64,000 nucleotides of DNA, taken from contig JAUJOR010000001.1 of assembly GCA_030447525.1 (NCBI GenBank), positions 124,001-188,000 on the forward strand, read 5' to 3'. Shown one piece after another: positions 1 through 7,742 of this stretch. Position 1 is the first letter of the stretch. Each line of letters starts with the position of its first letter. Source of the DNA: Chloroflexota bacterium (GTDB lineage: Bacteria > Chloroflexota > UBA11872 > UBA12225). Both the position numbers and the translations under genes were made by a program. The notes below the pieces were generated by a model. It was given only the letters and a program-made list of their open reading frames with translations. It was not told the DNA's origin and made no database searches.

Positions 1-348
1 GTTAGCGTCTGCCCCACGGGTGTGCATCCCGCCGCCGGGGACGCCGGAGGCAGGGGCGGCGTTGCTCGCGCCGGGGATCCGTTCCGTGATCTGTGGGGGC
101 ACCGTGCCCCCGCCGAGGTCGGCACCGCTGCCACCGCCGGCCGTCTCTGACCCCACGCCCCCCAGGCCGGTGGTGGAGCCCTGACCGGCGATGTACGGCG
201 AGGCATTCGTGGGGTCGCGTTGATCCGGGCTGAGGGTCTCTTCGTCCCCTGCCGGGGCGTCGATCGCCTCCGAAGGCGGGTTGGCCGGCGGACGATTGGT
301 CTCGTCCCCATCCGCCTCCCAGGTGATATCTCGTGCCCTGCGTTCCAT
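1..348 (-). CDS. Gly-rich hypothetical protein, 3' end cut by window edge
   Basis: An ATG at 348 is preceded by a strong GGGAGGAG ribosome site 6 to 8 bases upstream, and the frame stays open for 116 codons to the window edge. The visible part starts with a charged stretch (MERRARDITWEADGDE) followed by acidic, Pro-, Gly- and Ser-rich low-complexity sequence. There is no signal peptide, membrane segment or catalytic motif in view. The composition resembles a disordered acidic tail or linker protein. I do not recognise a family, and the C-terminal part lies outside the window. Confidence 0.5.
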   Translation of the reverse strand, partial: MERRARDITWEADGDETNRPPANPPSEAIDAPAGDEETLSPDQRDPTNASPYIAGQGSTTGLGGVGSETAGGGSGADLGGGTVPPQITERIPGASNAAPASGVPGGGMHTRGADAN

Positions 349-494
349 CTGCGTCTCCTCCCTGCGCCTCTTGCTGACTCCTGACACGGCTACCTTGTGA
401 TGTGGGGCGCGCTCAGCGGTGCGAGTGCGCCGGCCCGGCCGTGCTGCTCCGGCTCGCCCTTCACGGAAAGGCCGGTGGCGGGTGCCCGGCCGGC

Positions 495-1511
495 TCAGGT
501 TCGGCCCGCCAGGCGCGGCCGGAGCCAGAACCACCCCAGCAGCGTAGGGATGGCCGCCATGGCTACGGCGCCGGCGATGCGCCGCCCGGTCGGCTTACCC
601 GACGGCTGCAGCGCCGGCTTGCCGGCGCCCTGCTCCTTCCAGCCCCCGCTCACCTCAGCGCCCTCAAGCAGGGGCGCGAACACGTTGCCCGGGGAGTGGG
701 GAGCAGTTCCGGGGCGGAAGCCGTCCGCCTCTGTCTGTCTGGTCACCATCCAGTCGTAGAGGCGAGGGGCGATGGCGTGCATGGCGATCTGCATGCGTCC
801 GCTCCTCCCGACGATCACCTCGCGCCGGGGCCGCTCGACGCAGGCGATGATCGTCCGGGCCACGTTCTCGGCGTCATACGTGGGGTTCAAGGGCTTGACC
901 GGCCGTCCGGTGTAGTTGCCGGCGTGCTGCCAGAGGGGCGTGTCTATCGCCGACGGCATGACGTTGCAGACCTTGACGTTCAGGTCGCGCACTTCCTGGC
1001 GCAAGCTCTCGCTCCACCCCCGCACGGCGTGCTTGCTGGAGGCGTAGGCGCTCCAGTAGGGGGCCGCCACGAGGCCAAAGATGGAGATGTTATTGATCAG
1101 GATGCCCCCGCCCTGGCGCCGAAAGTAGGGCAGGACGGCGCGGGCGCCGTGGACGTAGCCGAACAGATTGGTGTCGATCAAGCGGCGGTAGGCCTCCAGG
1201 GGAGTATCTTCGAAGCGCCCCAGGATGGAGACGGCGGCGTTGTTGATCCACACGTCTATGCGTCCGAAGTGCTCAGCCGCCCGCCTGGCGAGATCCTCGA
1301 CGGCGCCGGCGTCGGTGACGTCCACCGGTACGGCGAGGGCCTGGCGTCCCAAGGACTGGCATACTCCGACCAGCTCCTGCAGAGGGGCCTCACGCCTGGC
1401 GGCGAGGACGACGTTGGCCCCCTGCCGCGCAGCCTCCAGGGCGGTGGCGCGGCCGATGCCGCTGGATGCCCCGGTGATAACCACGACCGAGTCCCGTAGC
1501 TTCTGGCTCAT
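495..1511 (-). CDS. Classical short-chain dehydrogenase/reductase with C-terminal membrane anchor
   Basis: The product is about 338 residues. The nucleotide-binding motif TGASSGIG is near residue 15, an NNAAVS segment follows, and the catalytic triad is visible as the Ser of NNISIFG and the Tyr and Lys of YASSK near residues 155-160. It is therefore likely an active NAD(P)H-dependent oxidoreductase of the classical SDR type. The C-terminal 80 residues extend beyond the usual SDR core and end with a hydrophobic stretch (AVAMAAIPTLLGWFW) plus basic residues, suggesting tail anchoring in the membrane. I chose the ATG at 1511 because MSQKLRDS directly precedes the Rossmann strand; the open frame reaches further upstream to 1631 but that part looks non-coding. 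It is divergent from the methyltransferase at 1903. Substrate unknown. Confidence 0.85.
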   Translation of the reverse strand: MSQKLRDSVVVITGASSGIGRATALEAARQGANVVLAARREAPLQELVGVCQSLGRQALAVPVDVTDAGAVEDLARRAAEHFGRIDVWINNAAVSILGRFEDTPLEAYRRLIDTNLFGYVHGARAVLPYFRRQGGGILINNISIFGLVAAPYWSAYASSKHAVRGWSESLRQEVRDLNVKVCNVMPSAIDTPLWQHAGNYTGRPVKPLNPTYDAENVARTIIACVERPRREVIVGRSGRMQIAMHAIAPRLYDWMVTRQTEADGFRPGTAPHSPGNVFAPLLEGAEVSGGWKEQGAGKPALQPSGKPTGRRIAGAVAMAAIPTLLGWFWLRPRLAGRT

Positions 1512-1730
1512 CTCTCGTCTCGCTCCAGTAGCGTGGTACCAGTGCAGAGGTTGTAGGTTGGCGGCCCGGCAGCGACACGGCGCCGGCGTCAGGTCGTCGC
1601 TGTACGCCCCTACAGGCAAGACCCTTGCCACGGCCCGTCACCGGCGTGTCGTCGCCTGGGCGGTGATTCAGTAGCGGCTCCCATCCCTAGCCGGTCCCAT
1701 CGCTGGCCGGGCCGTTCTCGCCCGGGTCGG

Positions 1731-1880
1731 TCAGCGGTCGGCCTCTGCCTCCCGCTCGCTCCGGATCACCTTCGTGCACTTGCGACGCAGCTGGCCGTGG
1801 CCCTGGCACCATTCGGGGCGCAGCGGGCATGCTTCTTGCGCCGGCATCCCGCAGGCCTGGAGCTGCCGGCGAGGCAGCAC
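1731..1880 (-). CDS. Possible small Cys-rich protein (49 aa)
   Basis: Inside the 391-base gap between divergent genes lies a minus-strand frame from a GTG at 1880 to a TGA at 1731. About 85-90% of its codons end in G or C, as in the real genes around it. It encodes four spaced cysteines (ACGM, ACPL, WCQG, RKC) and a highly charged tail. The pattern could bind a metal. There is no convincing ribosome site and the frame stays open upstream into the methyltransferase gene, so the start is uncertain and the ORF may be spurious. The rest of the gap (1512-1902) shows nothing else recognisable. Confidence 0.3.
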   Translation of the reverse strand: MLPRRQLQACGMPAQEACPLRPEWCQGHGQLRRKCTKVIRSEREAEADR

Positions 1881-1902
1881 CAGGGTGTGAGAAAGGGGCC
1901 GG

Positions 1903-2706
1903 ATGAGCCAGGCGGAACGAGTACCAGCGAGTACCAGTATGAAGGGCATGACCGGAGATGCTAGGGCTGATCGCCCCTTTGCTGTGCTCGAGGGACAGGT
2001 TCGGGCCCTGGGTCCCTGGTTCCACAATCTGCGCCTCGGGCCTGGTAGAGCGCTCTCTACGGCACCGTATCACCCCCTCGGTGACTTCCCGGCCAACTAC
2101 TGGCGCTACTTCCAGCAAACGGTGCCGGATGACCTCAGCGGGTGGAAGGTGCTGGACATCGGCTGCAACTCCGGCTTCTATTCCTTCGAGATGAAGCGTC
2201 GCGGGGCCGCCCGGGTGCTGGGCATCGACCACGACGAGAGGTACCTGACTCAGGCCCGCTTCGCCCGCGACCACCTGGGCCTGGACGTGGAGTTCCGGCG
2301 CCTGGAGGTCTACGACGTCGATCGCCTGGAGGAGGGCCCTTTTGACCTGGTGCTGTTCTTGGGGGTGTTCTATCACCTCCGCCATCCCCTGTACGCCCTG
2401 GAGCAAGTGGCGGCCCTGGTGGGCCGGCGCCTGATCTTCCAGACCATGGAGCGGGGAAGTGAGGCGGTGGGGCCTGTCTGCGAGGACTATCCCATCGACG
2501 AGCGCGACGTCTTCTTGGACGAGCGCTTCCCGCGCATGTACTTCGTGGAGCAGCGCTACGCCGGCGATGCCACGAACTGGTGGATCCCTAACCGCGCGGC
2601 CACCGAGGCGATGCTGCGGTCGGTGGGGCTGTGGATCCTCGATCGCCCCTGTGATGGGGTGTACGTCTGCCAGCCTGCACCGGGGAAGCCTTTGCCGAAG
2701 GGATGA
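1903..2706 (+). CDS. Class I SAM-dependent methyltransferase (DUF1698/CmoB-like, TIGR04290-type)
   Basis: The product is 267 residues. SAM-binding motif I is VLDIGCNSGFYSFEM near residue 85, followed by the acidic motif II (GIDHDERYL) and the FDLVLFLGVFYHL segment typical of CmoB/DUF1698-like methyltransferases. The later FVEQRYAGDATNWWIPN segment matches what I remember of the TIGR04290 group. The ATG at 1903 has an AAAGGGG ribosome site about 6 bases upstream; internal Met codons at residues 13 and 16 are alternatives. It is followed 18 bases later by a co-directional SDR gene, so the two probably form an operon. The methyl acceptor cannot be told from sequence. Confidence 0.8.
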   Translation: MSQAERVPASTSMKGMTGDARADRPFAVLEGQVRALGPWFHNLRLGPGRALSTAPYHPLGDFPANYWRYFQQTVPDDLSGWKVLDIGCNSGFYSFEMKRRGAARVLGIDHDERYLTQARFARDHLGLDVEFRRLEVYDVDRLEEGPFDLVLFLGVFYHLRHPLYALEQVAALVGRRLIFQTMERGSEAVGPVCEDYPIDERDVFLDERFPRMYFVEQRYAGDATNWWIPNRAATEAMLRSVGLWILDRPCDGVYVCQPAPGKPLPKG

Positions 2707-2724
2707 AGGAGCGGAGCTACGCCC

Positions 2725-3555
2725 GTGCGGCTGAGGGATCAGCGCGTGGTGATCACCGGTGGGAGCTCCGGCATCGGGCTCGCTACGGCGTGCGCCGCGG
2801 CGAGTGAGGGGGCAGCCGTAGTCATTGCCGCTCGGTCGGCAGAGAAGCTGGCCCGGGCACGGCAAGAGATCGTCGCCGTGTATGCCCGGCGGACGATCTC
2901 GTCCGGTAGGCCGGGAGGAAACGAGGCAAACCCGGCGGGGCATCGGCGCAACGCCGCTGCCGGGGCGCCGGTGGAAGCGTGGCCCGTGGACGTGACCGAC
3001 AATAGGGCGGTGCAGACGTTGTTCGAGCGCATCGGGGCGTTCGATCACCTGGTACTCAGCACCGGCGTGCCGGCGGCGGGGCCGTTCCTGGAGCTAGACA
3101 CCGGGGCGGCGCGAGCGCACTTCGAGGGGAAGTTCTGGGGGTACTACTACGCCATCAGGCACGGTGCGCCCCGCCTGCGTCCAGGGGGCTCGATCACGCT
3201 GGTCTCCGGCATCGCCGGCAAGAAGGCCATCCCTGGCTTCGCCGCCATCGGCGCGGCCGACGCCGCCGTCGAGTCCCTGTGCCGCACGCTGGCCCTGGAG
3301 CTGGCGCCCGTACGGGTCAACGCCGTGTCCCCCGGTCTGATCGACACCCCTGCCCACCGACTCATGGCTGAAGACAATCGCCGGGCGATGTACGAGTCCG
3401 TTGCCGCCAGCCTACCGGTGCGGCGGGTGGGGATGCCGGAAGACGTCGCCGAAACGGTGCTCCATCTGATGTGCAATGGGTTCACCACGGCGGCCGTCGT
3501 GCACGTGGACGGGGGCGACCGGTTGATCACGCCCCGCGCGCCCTCGCTGCCTTAA
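2725..3555 (+). CDS. SDR-fold protein lacking the YxxxK catalytic pair
   Basis: The product is 276 residues, starting at GTG 2725 with AAGGAG upstream. The Rossmann motif TGGSSGIG and the C-terminal RVNAVSPGLIDTP segment place it in the SDR superfamily. In the catalytic region, after LVSGIAGKKAIPG, the sequence reads FAAIGAADAAVE where a typical enzyme has Y-x-x-x-K. Both the catalytic Tyr and Lys appear to be replaced, while the Ser is kept. An insertion of about 25 Gly/Asn/Arg-rich residues lies between the second helix and the VDVTD strand. The protein may bind a nucleotide without classical redox catalysis, or use a divergent mechanism as some atypical SDRs do. It follows the methyltransferase and converges with the XRE regulator. 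Confidence 0.8.
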   Translation: MRLRDQRVVITGGSSGIGLATACAAASEGAAVVIAARSAEKLARARQEIVAVYARRTISSGRPGGNEANPAGHRRNAAAGAPVEAWPVDVTDNRAVQTLFERIGAFDHLVLSTGVPAAGPFLELDTGAARAHFEGKFWGYYYAIRHGAPRLRPGGSITLVSGIAGKKAIPGFAAIGAADAAVESLCRTLALELAPVRVNAVSPGLIDTPAHRLMAEDNRRAMYESVAASLPVRRVGMPEDVAETVLHLMCNGFTTAAVVHVDGGDRLITPRAPSLP

Positions 3556-3642
3556 GGAAACCGGCAAGGACAATGTGGCCGTTTGGCCCGGGGGGCCTCG
3601 CCGGGGCTCACCGGAGCGGCGGCTACTGTTATTGAAGCCGGT

Positions 3643-3672
3643 CCGCTCAGGAGGCGGCGTACTCCTGAGCGG
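3643..3672. terminator. 11-bp perfect hairpin between convergent genes
   Basis: The arms at 3643-3653 and 3662-3672 are perfect complements around an 8-base loop. The hairpin overlaps the stop codon of the minus-strand XRE gene and lies downstream of the plus-strand SDR gene, so it could serve both directions. There is no T-tract on either side. Confidence 0.4.
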
Positions 3673-3991
3673 GGAGGGTGGTGGGGCCTTCACTCCCGGG
3701 GCCGCGACCTTCCCGGCGGGTAGGGTCGACGACCGGGGGCAGTCCCAAGGAGGCGCGGAACTCCACCACCTCCGCCGGCTGAACGACGAGGGCGGCCGCG
3801 ATGGCCCGGATGACCCGCGGACGCACGGTCTTGTAGTAGCCGTGCTCAATACCCCGCACGGTGCCGATGGAGATGCCGGCGGCCTCGGCGAGCTCCTTTT
3901 GCGTCCACGGTTTGCGGCGGCGCCACTGCTCTAGAGCCAACGCCTGCTGTGTCACGGGAGTGGCTCCTACACGGGTCCGCATCGCGCTCAC
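3647..3991 (-). CDS. XRE-family helix-turn-helix regulator
   Basis: The product is about 114 residues. The HTH region near residues 15-65 reads QWRRRKPWTQKELAEAAGIS followed by IGTVRGIEHG, a clear XRE/Cro fold (Q..LA..AGIS..T....E.G). A short Pro/Gly/Glu-rich tail follows. I chose GTG 3991 because AGGAAGG lies about 7 bases upstream; an ATG three codons later (3982) is the alternative. It probably acts as a dimeric DNA-binding repressor or activator. Its upstream region (3992-4613) contains an 8-bp inverted repeat at 4198-4230, which is a candidate operator, but the link is only positional. It converges with the SDR gene at 2725. Confidence 0.8.
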   Translation of the reverse strand: MSAMRTRVGATPVTQQALALEQWRRRKPWTQKELAEAAGISIGTVRGIEHGYYKTVRPRVIRAIAAALVVQPAEVVEFRASLGLPPVVDPTRREGRGPGSEGPTTLPAQEYAAS

Positions 3992-4122
3992 GTGACACCT
4001 TCCTGCTGCGTCTATCGGGACGGTCGAGATGGGTGACTTCAGGGACGGCTGCCGGCTGTCCTGCGCCCCCTCTTGCCCCCCTTGACCGCAGTGGCGCCGC
4101 GCCTCACAAAGCACGTACCAGT

Positions 4123-4140
4123 CTCAACCATCGGTCAACC
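4123..4140 (+). promoter_or_regulatory. 11-bp-period direct repeat box (2 units)
   Basis: CTCAACC at 4123-4129 and GTCAACC at 4134-4140 are separated by four bases, giving an 11-base period. It lies about 480 bases upstream of the WecG/TagA gene and 130 bases upstream of the XRE gene, in the orientation of the former. Confidence 0.5.
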
Positions 4141-4197
4141 CACTCTTGAGGGATGGCCACCAGAATGGAGCACCTGGCGAATATTCTTGGACAGAGC

Positions 4198-4230
4198 GTT
4201 AGAGTCACTATACCAAACAGCAACTCTAAC
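4198..4230. promoter_or_regulatory. 8-bp inverted repeat, candidate operator
   Basis: GTTAGAGT at 4198-4205 and ACTCTAAC at 4223-4230 are perfect complements separated by 17 A/T-rich bases that include a TATACC hexamer. The symmetry suits a dimeric HTH protein such as the adjacent XRE regulator. No experimental link can be made from sequence. Confidence 0.35.
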
Positions 4231-4462
4231 ACCGCCACGTCCGGGTGGCGGGGTGGCAACGCCGCGGCTGAGGATACAGGTACAGTAGAGTGAGCACCAT
4301 GGCGCGCCTGGCCCCCTAGATGGCGGGGAGCGTTACCTGGCGTATCCTACAACATCAGGTGACGTCAGGCGCCGGTCGGGAGATCGCCCGGGGGGTGAGC
4401 CGGCCCTGGGATGCCGGCCGGCGGGTGTTGTTGATCGTCCGGCTGGCGCCGCGGGGACGGCG

Positions 4463-4513
4463 CGCAACCGGTTCGCAACATCCCATCAACCCTTGACCAA
4501 CGCCTGACCCAAA
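4463..4513 (+). promoter_or_regulatory. Five-unit 11-bp direct repeat array (Pho-box-like)
   Basis: Five heptamers begin exactly every 11 bases at 4463, 4474, 4485, 4496 and 4507: CGCAACC, CGCAACA, ATCAACC, ACCAACG and ACCCAAA. The array ends about 100 bases before the WecG/TagA start. The period and the heptamer-plus-4 spacing match sites bound by tandem dimers of OmpR/PhoB-family regulators. It is one of the two longest arrays in the window. Confidence 0.65.
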
Positions 4514-4613
4514 CAATGAGTGTGGTAGCCCGGCATAACGTCACTGCGACCACACCAGCAACTAGAACAACATGTACCAAGAGAACGGCCGGTTCCAGAT
4601 GGAGGTTGCCCTG

Positions 4614-5549
4614 ATGGCTGCCGAAACGGCGGTGCTGACCAGCATTGACGGAATGCCTGCCCCGGAGACGACGCTGTCTCGGAACGGACCGGCCGTGGCG
4701 GCACGCTCACGGGTGAATCTTAGCGGAGCACTGATCGATCAGGTGGACTTCGCCGCCGCGCAGGAGCGCATTCGGGGCTTTCTCGGGGTGGGGGCGGCTC
4801 ACCAGGTGGTAACAGTCAACCTGGACTTCCTGAGCATCGCCGAACGGGATCCGCACTTCCGGGACACCATCAACCGCGCCGACCTGGCGGTGGCCGATGG
4901 CATGCCCCTAGTGTGGGCCTCCCGCCTGGCGGATCAGCCCCTCCCAGAGCGGATCGCCGGGGTGGACCTGGTGGACACGAGCTGCCAGATCGCCGCGCAA
5001 ACGGACGCCGGGGTGTTCCTGCTGGGAGCCGGCCCGGGCGTGGCCGAGCGGGCCGGGCGCACGATGGAGGCGCTCTACCCGAGGCTACGCATCGCCGGTG
5101 TCTACGCCCCGCCCTTCGGCAGCCTGACGGCCAAGGAGAACGAGGGCATCGTGCGGATGGTGCGGGACGCCCGCCCAGGCTTCCTGTTCGTGGCCATGGG
5201 GGCGCCCCGCCAGGATCTGTGGATCCGGACGCACCTATCGCAGCTGGGCGTGCCGGTGTGCATGGGCGTCGGCTGCGCTCTCGACCTGCTGGCCGGGAAC
5301 GTCAACCGGGCGCCGAGCTGGATGCAGCGCAGCGGCCTGGAGTGGGCCTTCCGCCTGGGCCAGGAGCCCCGGCGCCTGTGGCGTCGCTACCTGGTGGACG
5401 ACGTCCCGACATTGGGGCGCCTCGTCTTCCGCTCGGTGCGCCAGCGCCGCGCCCGGGTTGATGAGAAGGACAACCGCCCGGTGACAGCGCGCCAGAACGA
5501 TAGGCCGGCAGTGGTGCTCGCCGAGCGGCTGCCGAGCCGTGTCTCCTAG
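4614..5549 (+). CDS. WecG/TagA/CpsF-family glycosyltransferase (GT26)
   Basis: The product is about 311 residues. Family motifs are in order: the VVTVNLDFLSIAERDP segment, ADGMPLVWASRL, GVDLV, FLLGAGPGVAERA, and the C-terminal FVAMGAPRQDLWI and MGVGCALDLLAGNVNRAP segments. GT26 enzymes transfer a sugar from a nucleotide donor to a lipid-linked acceptor (ManNAc in WecG and TagA), usually the second step of an undecaprenyl-linked glycan. I chose ATG 4614 because GGAGG lies 8 bases upstream; an in-frame ATG at 4572 would add 14 residues. It heads the run that includes the initiating transferase at 5897, so it probably adds the second sugar of the EPS unit. A repeat array at 4463-4513 precedes it. 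Confidence 0.88.
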   Translation: MAAETAVLTSIDGMPAPETTLSRNGPAVAARSRVNLSGALIDQVDFAAAQERIRGFLGVGAAHQVVTVNLDFLSIAERDPHFRDTINRADLAVADGMPLVWASRLADQPLPERIAGVDLVDTSCQIAAQTDAGVFLLGAGPGVAERAGRTMEALYPRLRIAGVYAPPFGSLTAKENEGIVRMVRDARPGFLFVAMGAPRQDLWIRTHLSQLGVPVCMGVGCALDLLAGNVNRAPSWMQRSGLEWAFRLGQEPRRLWRRYLVDDVPTLGRLVFRSVRQRRARVDEKDNRPVTARQNDRPAVVLAERLPSRVS

Positions 5550-5606
5550 ACCGGGCGGCCCTGGGGGACGTGCTGCCCCTGAGAGAACTACGAGGAAGCA
5601 ACTGAG

Positions 5607-5780
5607 ATGGACTGGGAAGAAGGGGAGCGCTGGCGTCCAGCGGATCGCGCCGGCTCGGCGCTCGTCCTCCTGGTCGCCAGCCTATGGTGGACGGCCGCCG
5701 CCGTGGCGACGGCGGTGCTCTCGATCTTTCTCCTGGTGAGCCATCCGGCGAGCGCCGCCGAGGGAAACGACGACCTCTAG
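5607..5780 (+). CDS. Small single-pass membrane protein (57 aa)
   Basis: ATG 5607 has AGGAAG about 9 bases upstream. The 57-residue product begins with an acidic, Trp-containing stretch (MDWEEGERWRP). It continues with a hydrophobic run of about 28 residues containing a Trp pair and many Ala and Val, and ends with a short acidic tail (AEGNDDL). The ASAA-E junction near residue 50 could be a signal-peptidase site, so either a tail-anchored or a processed peptide is possible. It lies between the GT26 gene and the initiating glycosylphosphotransferase, co-directional with both. No family is recognised. Confidence 0.5.
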   Translation: MDWEEGERWRPADRAGSALVLLVASLWWTAAAVATAVLSIFLLVSHPASAAEGNDDL

Positions 5781-5896
5781 CCGCTGTGTCGCCCCCCCTC
5801 CCACCGTGGCCGGCGGCCGCTCTTTGGAGGTGGAAGGGACAAGTGCCCTACGGCGGCATGCAGAACGAAGTGCGGAAAAGCGAGTAAGGATCGTCC

Positions 5897-7387
5897 ATGG
5901 CAACTGCAGAGTTACCCGTAGAGCTCCCCACCAGCGGCGCGCGCTGGGTGGACGATGAGGCGGGCGAGCGTGCCGCACAAGGCCACGCCCGGGCGGCGCA
6001 GATCCTCAGCGCCATCGCCAGTGGCTGCCTGCTGATTGTCGATTTTGCGCTCGTGGTGGGCGCCTTTCTGCTGGCCCACTGGTACCGCTTCGTCGTCCCG
6101 GACATCGAAGCCTACGCCCTGGGGTTGGAGCAGTACGCCCGCATCGGGGCCGTCGTCAGCCTGATGAATGTCATTCTGCTGGCTCTCGACGGGTGGTACG
6201 ACCCGGACCAGCTGCGGGCCCGTTTGTCCGGCTGCGTACCATCGTCTCGTCCGTCTCTACAGCCCTCGTCCTGGCCGTGGCCGGATCGTTCTTCCTGGGT
6301 GACGAGCGCTTCTCGCGCTTGTGGTTCGCCGCCGGCTGGGGCTTCGCCATCGCCGGCCTGATGTCCTGGCGTACGCTGGCCCTACCTCTACGCGGCTGTG
6401 CGTGACGTTGTCGCCCCGGCCGACCGGGTGCTGATCGTGGGTGCCAACTCCTGGGTGAGGACCTGGCCCAGGAGATGGCCGGGCGCTACCGCGTGGTCGG
6501 CTACGTGGACAACGGCAGCGACCTCGGCGAGGACGCCGGACTGCCTCTCCTGGGGCCCATCGCGTGGCTGGAAAAGCTCGTCCAGGCCCACGCCGTGGAC
6601 GAGGTGATCATCGCCCTGCCATCGGATCGCCGGGAGCAGGTGAGCCAGGTGATCGCCCGTGGCTTCCACCGCCACGTGAAGATCAAGGTGGTGCCCGACC
6701 TGGACGGGCTACTGTCCAACCTCCCCCAACGCCTGGAGGTGAGCCACGTGGGTGGCCGGCCCTACATCAGCTTCGCCTCGCGGGCCAAGGTGAGCAGCTG
6801 AAGCGGGCATTCGACCTCTTCGTCGGCGGGCTGGGCCTGCTGGCCCTAGCCCCGTTCCTCCTGTTGATTGCCCTGGCCATCAAGCTGGACTCGCCGGGCC
6901 CGGTGTTCTATCGCCAGCAGCGGGTGGGCAAGAACGGCCGGCGCTTCGGGATCTACAAGTTCCGCTCCATGCGCCCGGACGCCGATCGTCTCCTGGAGGG
7001 GCTGCGTCACCACAACGAGGCCGACGGCCCGCTGTTCAAGATGAAGTGTGACCCCCGGGTGACGCGCGCGTGGGGGCTTTCTGCGGCGCTGGAGCCTGGA
7101 CGAGCTGCCCCAGCTGATCAACGTGGTCACCGGGGACATGAGCCTCGTCGGGCCCCGCCCGCCGATCCCGGCCGAGGTGGAGCAGTACGAGGAGTGGGAG
7201 TTCGGCCGGCTGCCGGGCCGTCCCGGGGATTACCGGCCTGTGGCAGGTCAGCGGGCGCAGCGACGTCTCGTTCCACGATATGGTGCGCCTCGACCTCCAC
7301 TACATCCGTAACTGGTCGATCGGCCTGGATCCAGAGATCCTACTGCGCACGATACCGGCGGTGCTCACCAGCCGCGGGGCCTACTGA
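5897..7387 (+). pseudogene. Initiating polyprenyl-phosphate glycosylphosphotransferase, six frameshifts
   Basis: Read across frames, this is a full-length exopolysaccharide polyprenyl glycosylphosphotransferase (WbaP/CpsE type). It has N-terminal membrane helices (LIVDFALVVGAFLLAHWYRF), a nucleotide-binding-like central domain (ADRVLIVGANS, then VVGYVDNGSD), a membrane segment (AFDLFVGGLGLLALAPFLLL), and the catalytic C-terminal domain with [41 protein letters not shown] and [16 protein letters not shown], ending at a TGA at 7385. Frameshifts fall near 6215, 6385, 6453, 6790, 7075 and 7220. No nonsense mutation is needed to explain the gene, and all motifs are intact. If real, the EPS pathway lacks this first step here; if sequencing error, the gene is functional and transfers hexose-1-phosphate to undecaprenyl phosphate. 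Confidence 0.85.
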
Positions 7388-7742
7388 GGCCAGCCAACTG
7401 AGAACTGGGGGGAGGGAGTGCTCTTACGGGGGCGGTAGTCACTCCGTCTTCCGCTCCTTGTCCGGCCGGCGGGCAAAGCATAAGGCGGGGGTTGCCACCG
7501 ATTGGCACGCCCATCTTGCTCGATGATCCGACCTAGTGGGTCACGTTGCATTTAACTGGCGATGACCTGATCTGGTGTGAGCACCATTTCAATGCGGTTT
7601 GACCCACTAACTAAGGGCTCGCCCCTCGTGCGAAACGGCCGATTGCGCCAGCTAGTACAGCGCTGCGGAAGTGACCTGGCGGTTGGCTACGCTGGCTGTG
7701 CCCCGACAGAACCGCCTAGCGACTTGCGACGGCGTGTACTAG
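7388..7742. other. Intergenic stretch before the insertion element
   Basis: No gene is visible in these 355 bases. They contain a 10-bp inverted repeat at 7534-7609 and end in the target-site copy of the IS element. Confidence 0.5.
7534..7609. repeat. 10-bp inverted repeat with 56-base spacer
   Basis: TAGTGGGTCA at 7534-7543 and TGACCCACTA at 7600-7609 are perfect complements, and the similarity extends weakly inwards (TTGCATT against AATGCGG). No gene lies inside. It could be the ends of a small non-autonomous element or a structured RNA; nothing distinguishes these. Confidence 0.35.

Larger units (their letters stand above)
3992..4613. other. Long regulatory intergenic region at the head of the EPS locus
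   Basis: These 620 bases hold no convincing gene. They contain an 11-bp-period direct repeat at 4123-4140, an inverted repeat at 4198-4230 and a five-unit repeat array at 4463-4513. The middle part (about 4150-4235) is more A/T-rich than its surroundings. Confidence 0.6.
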
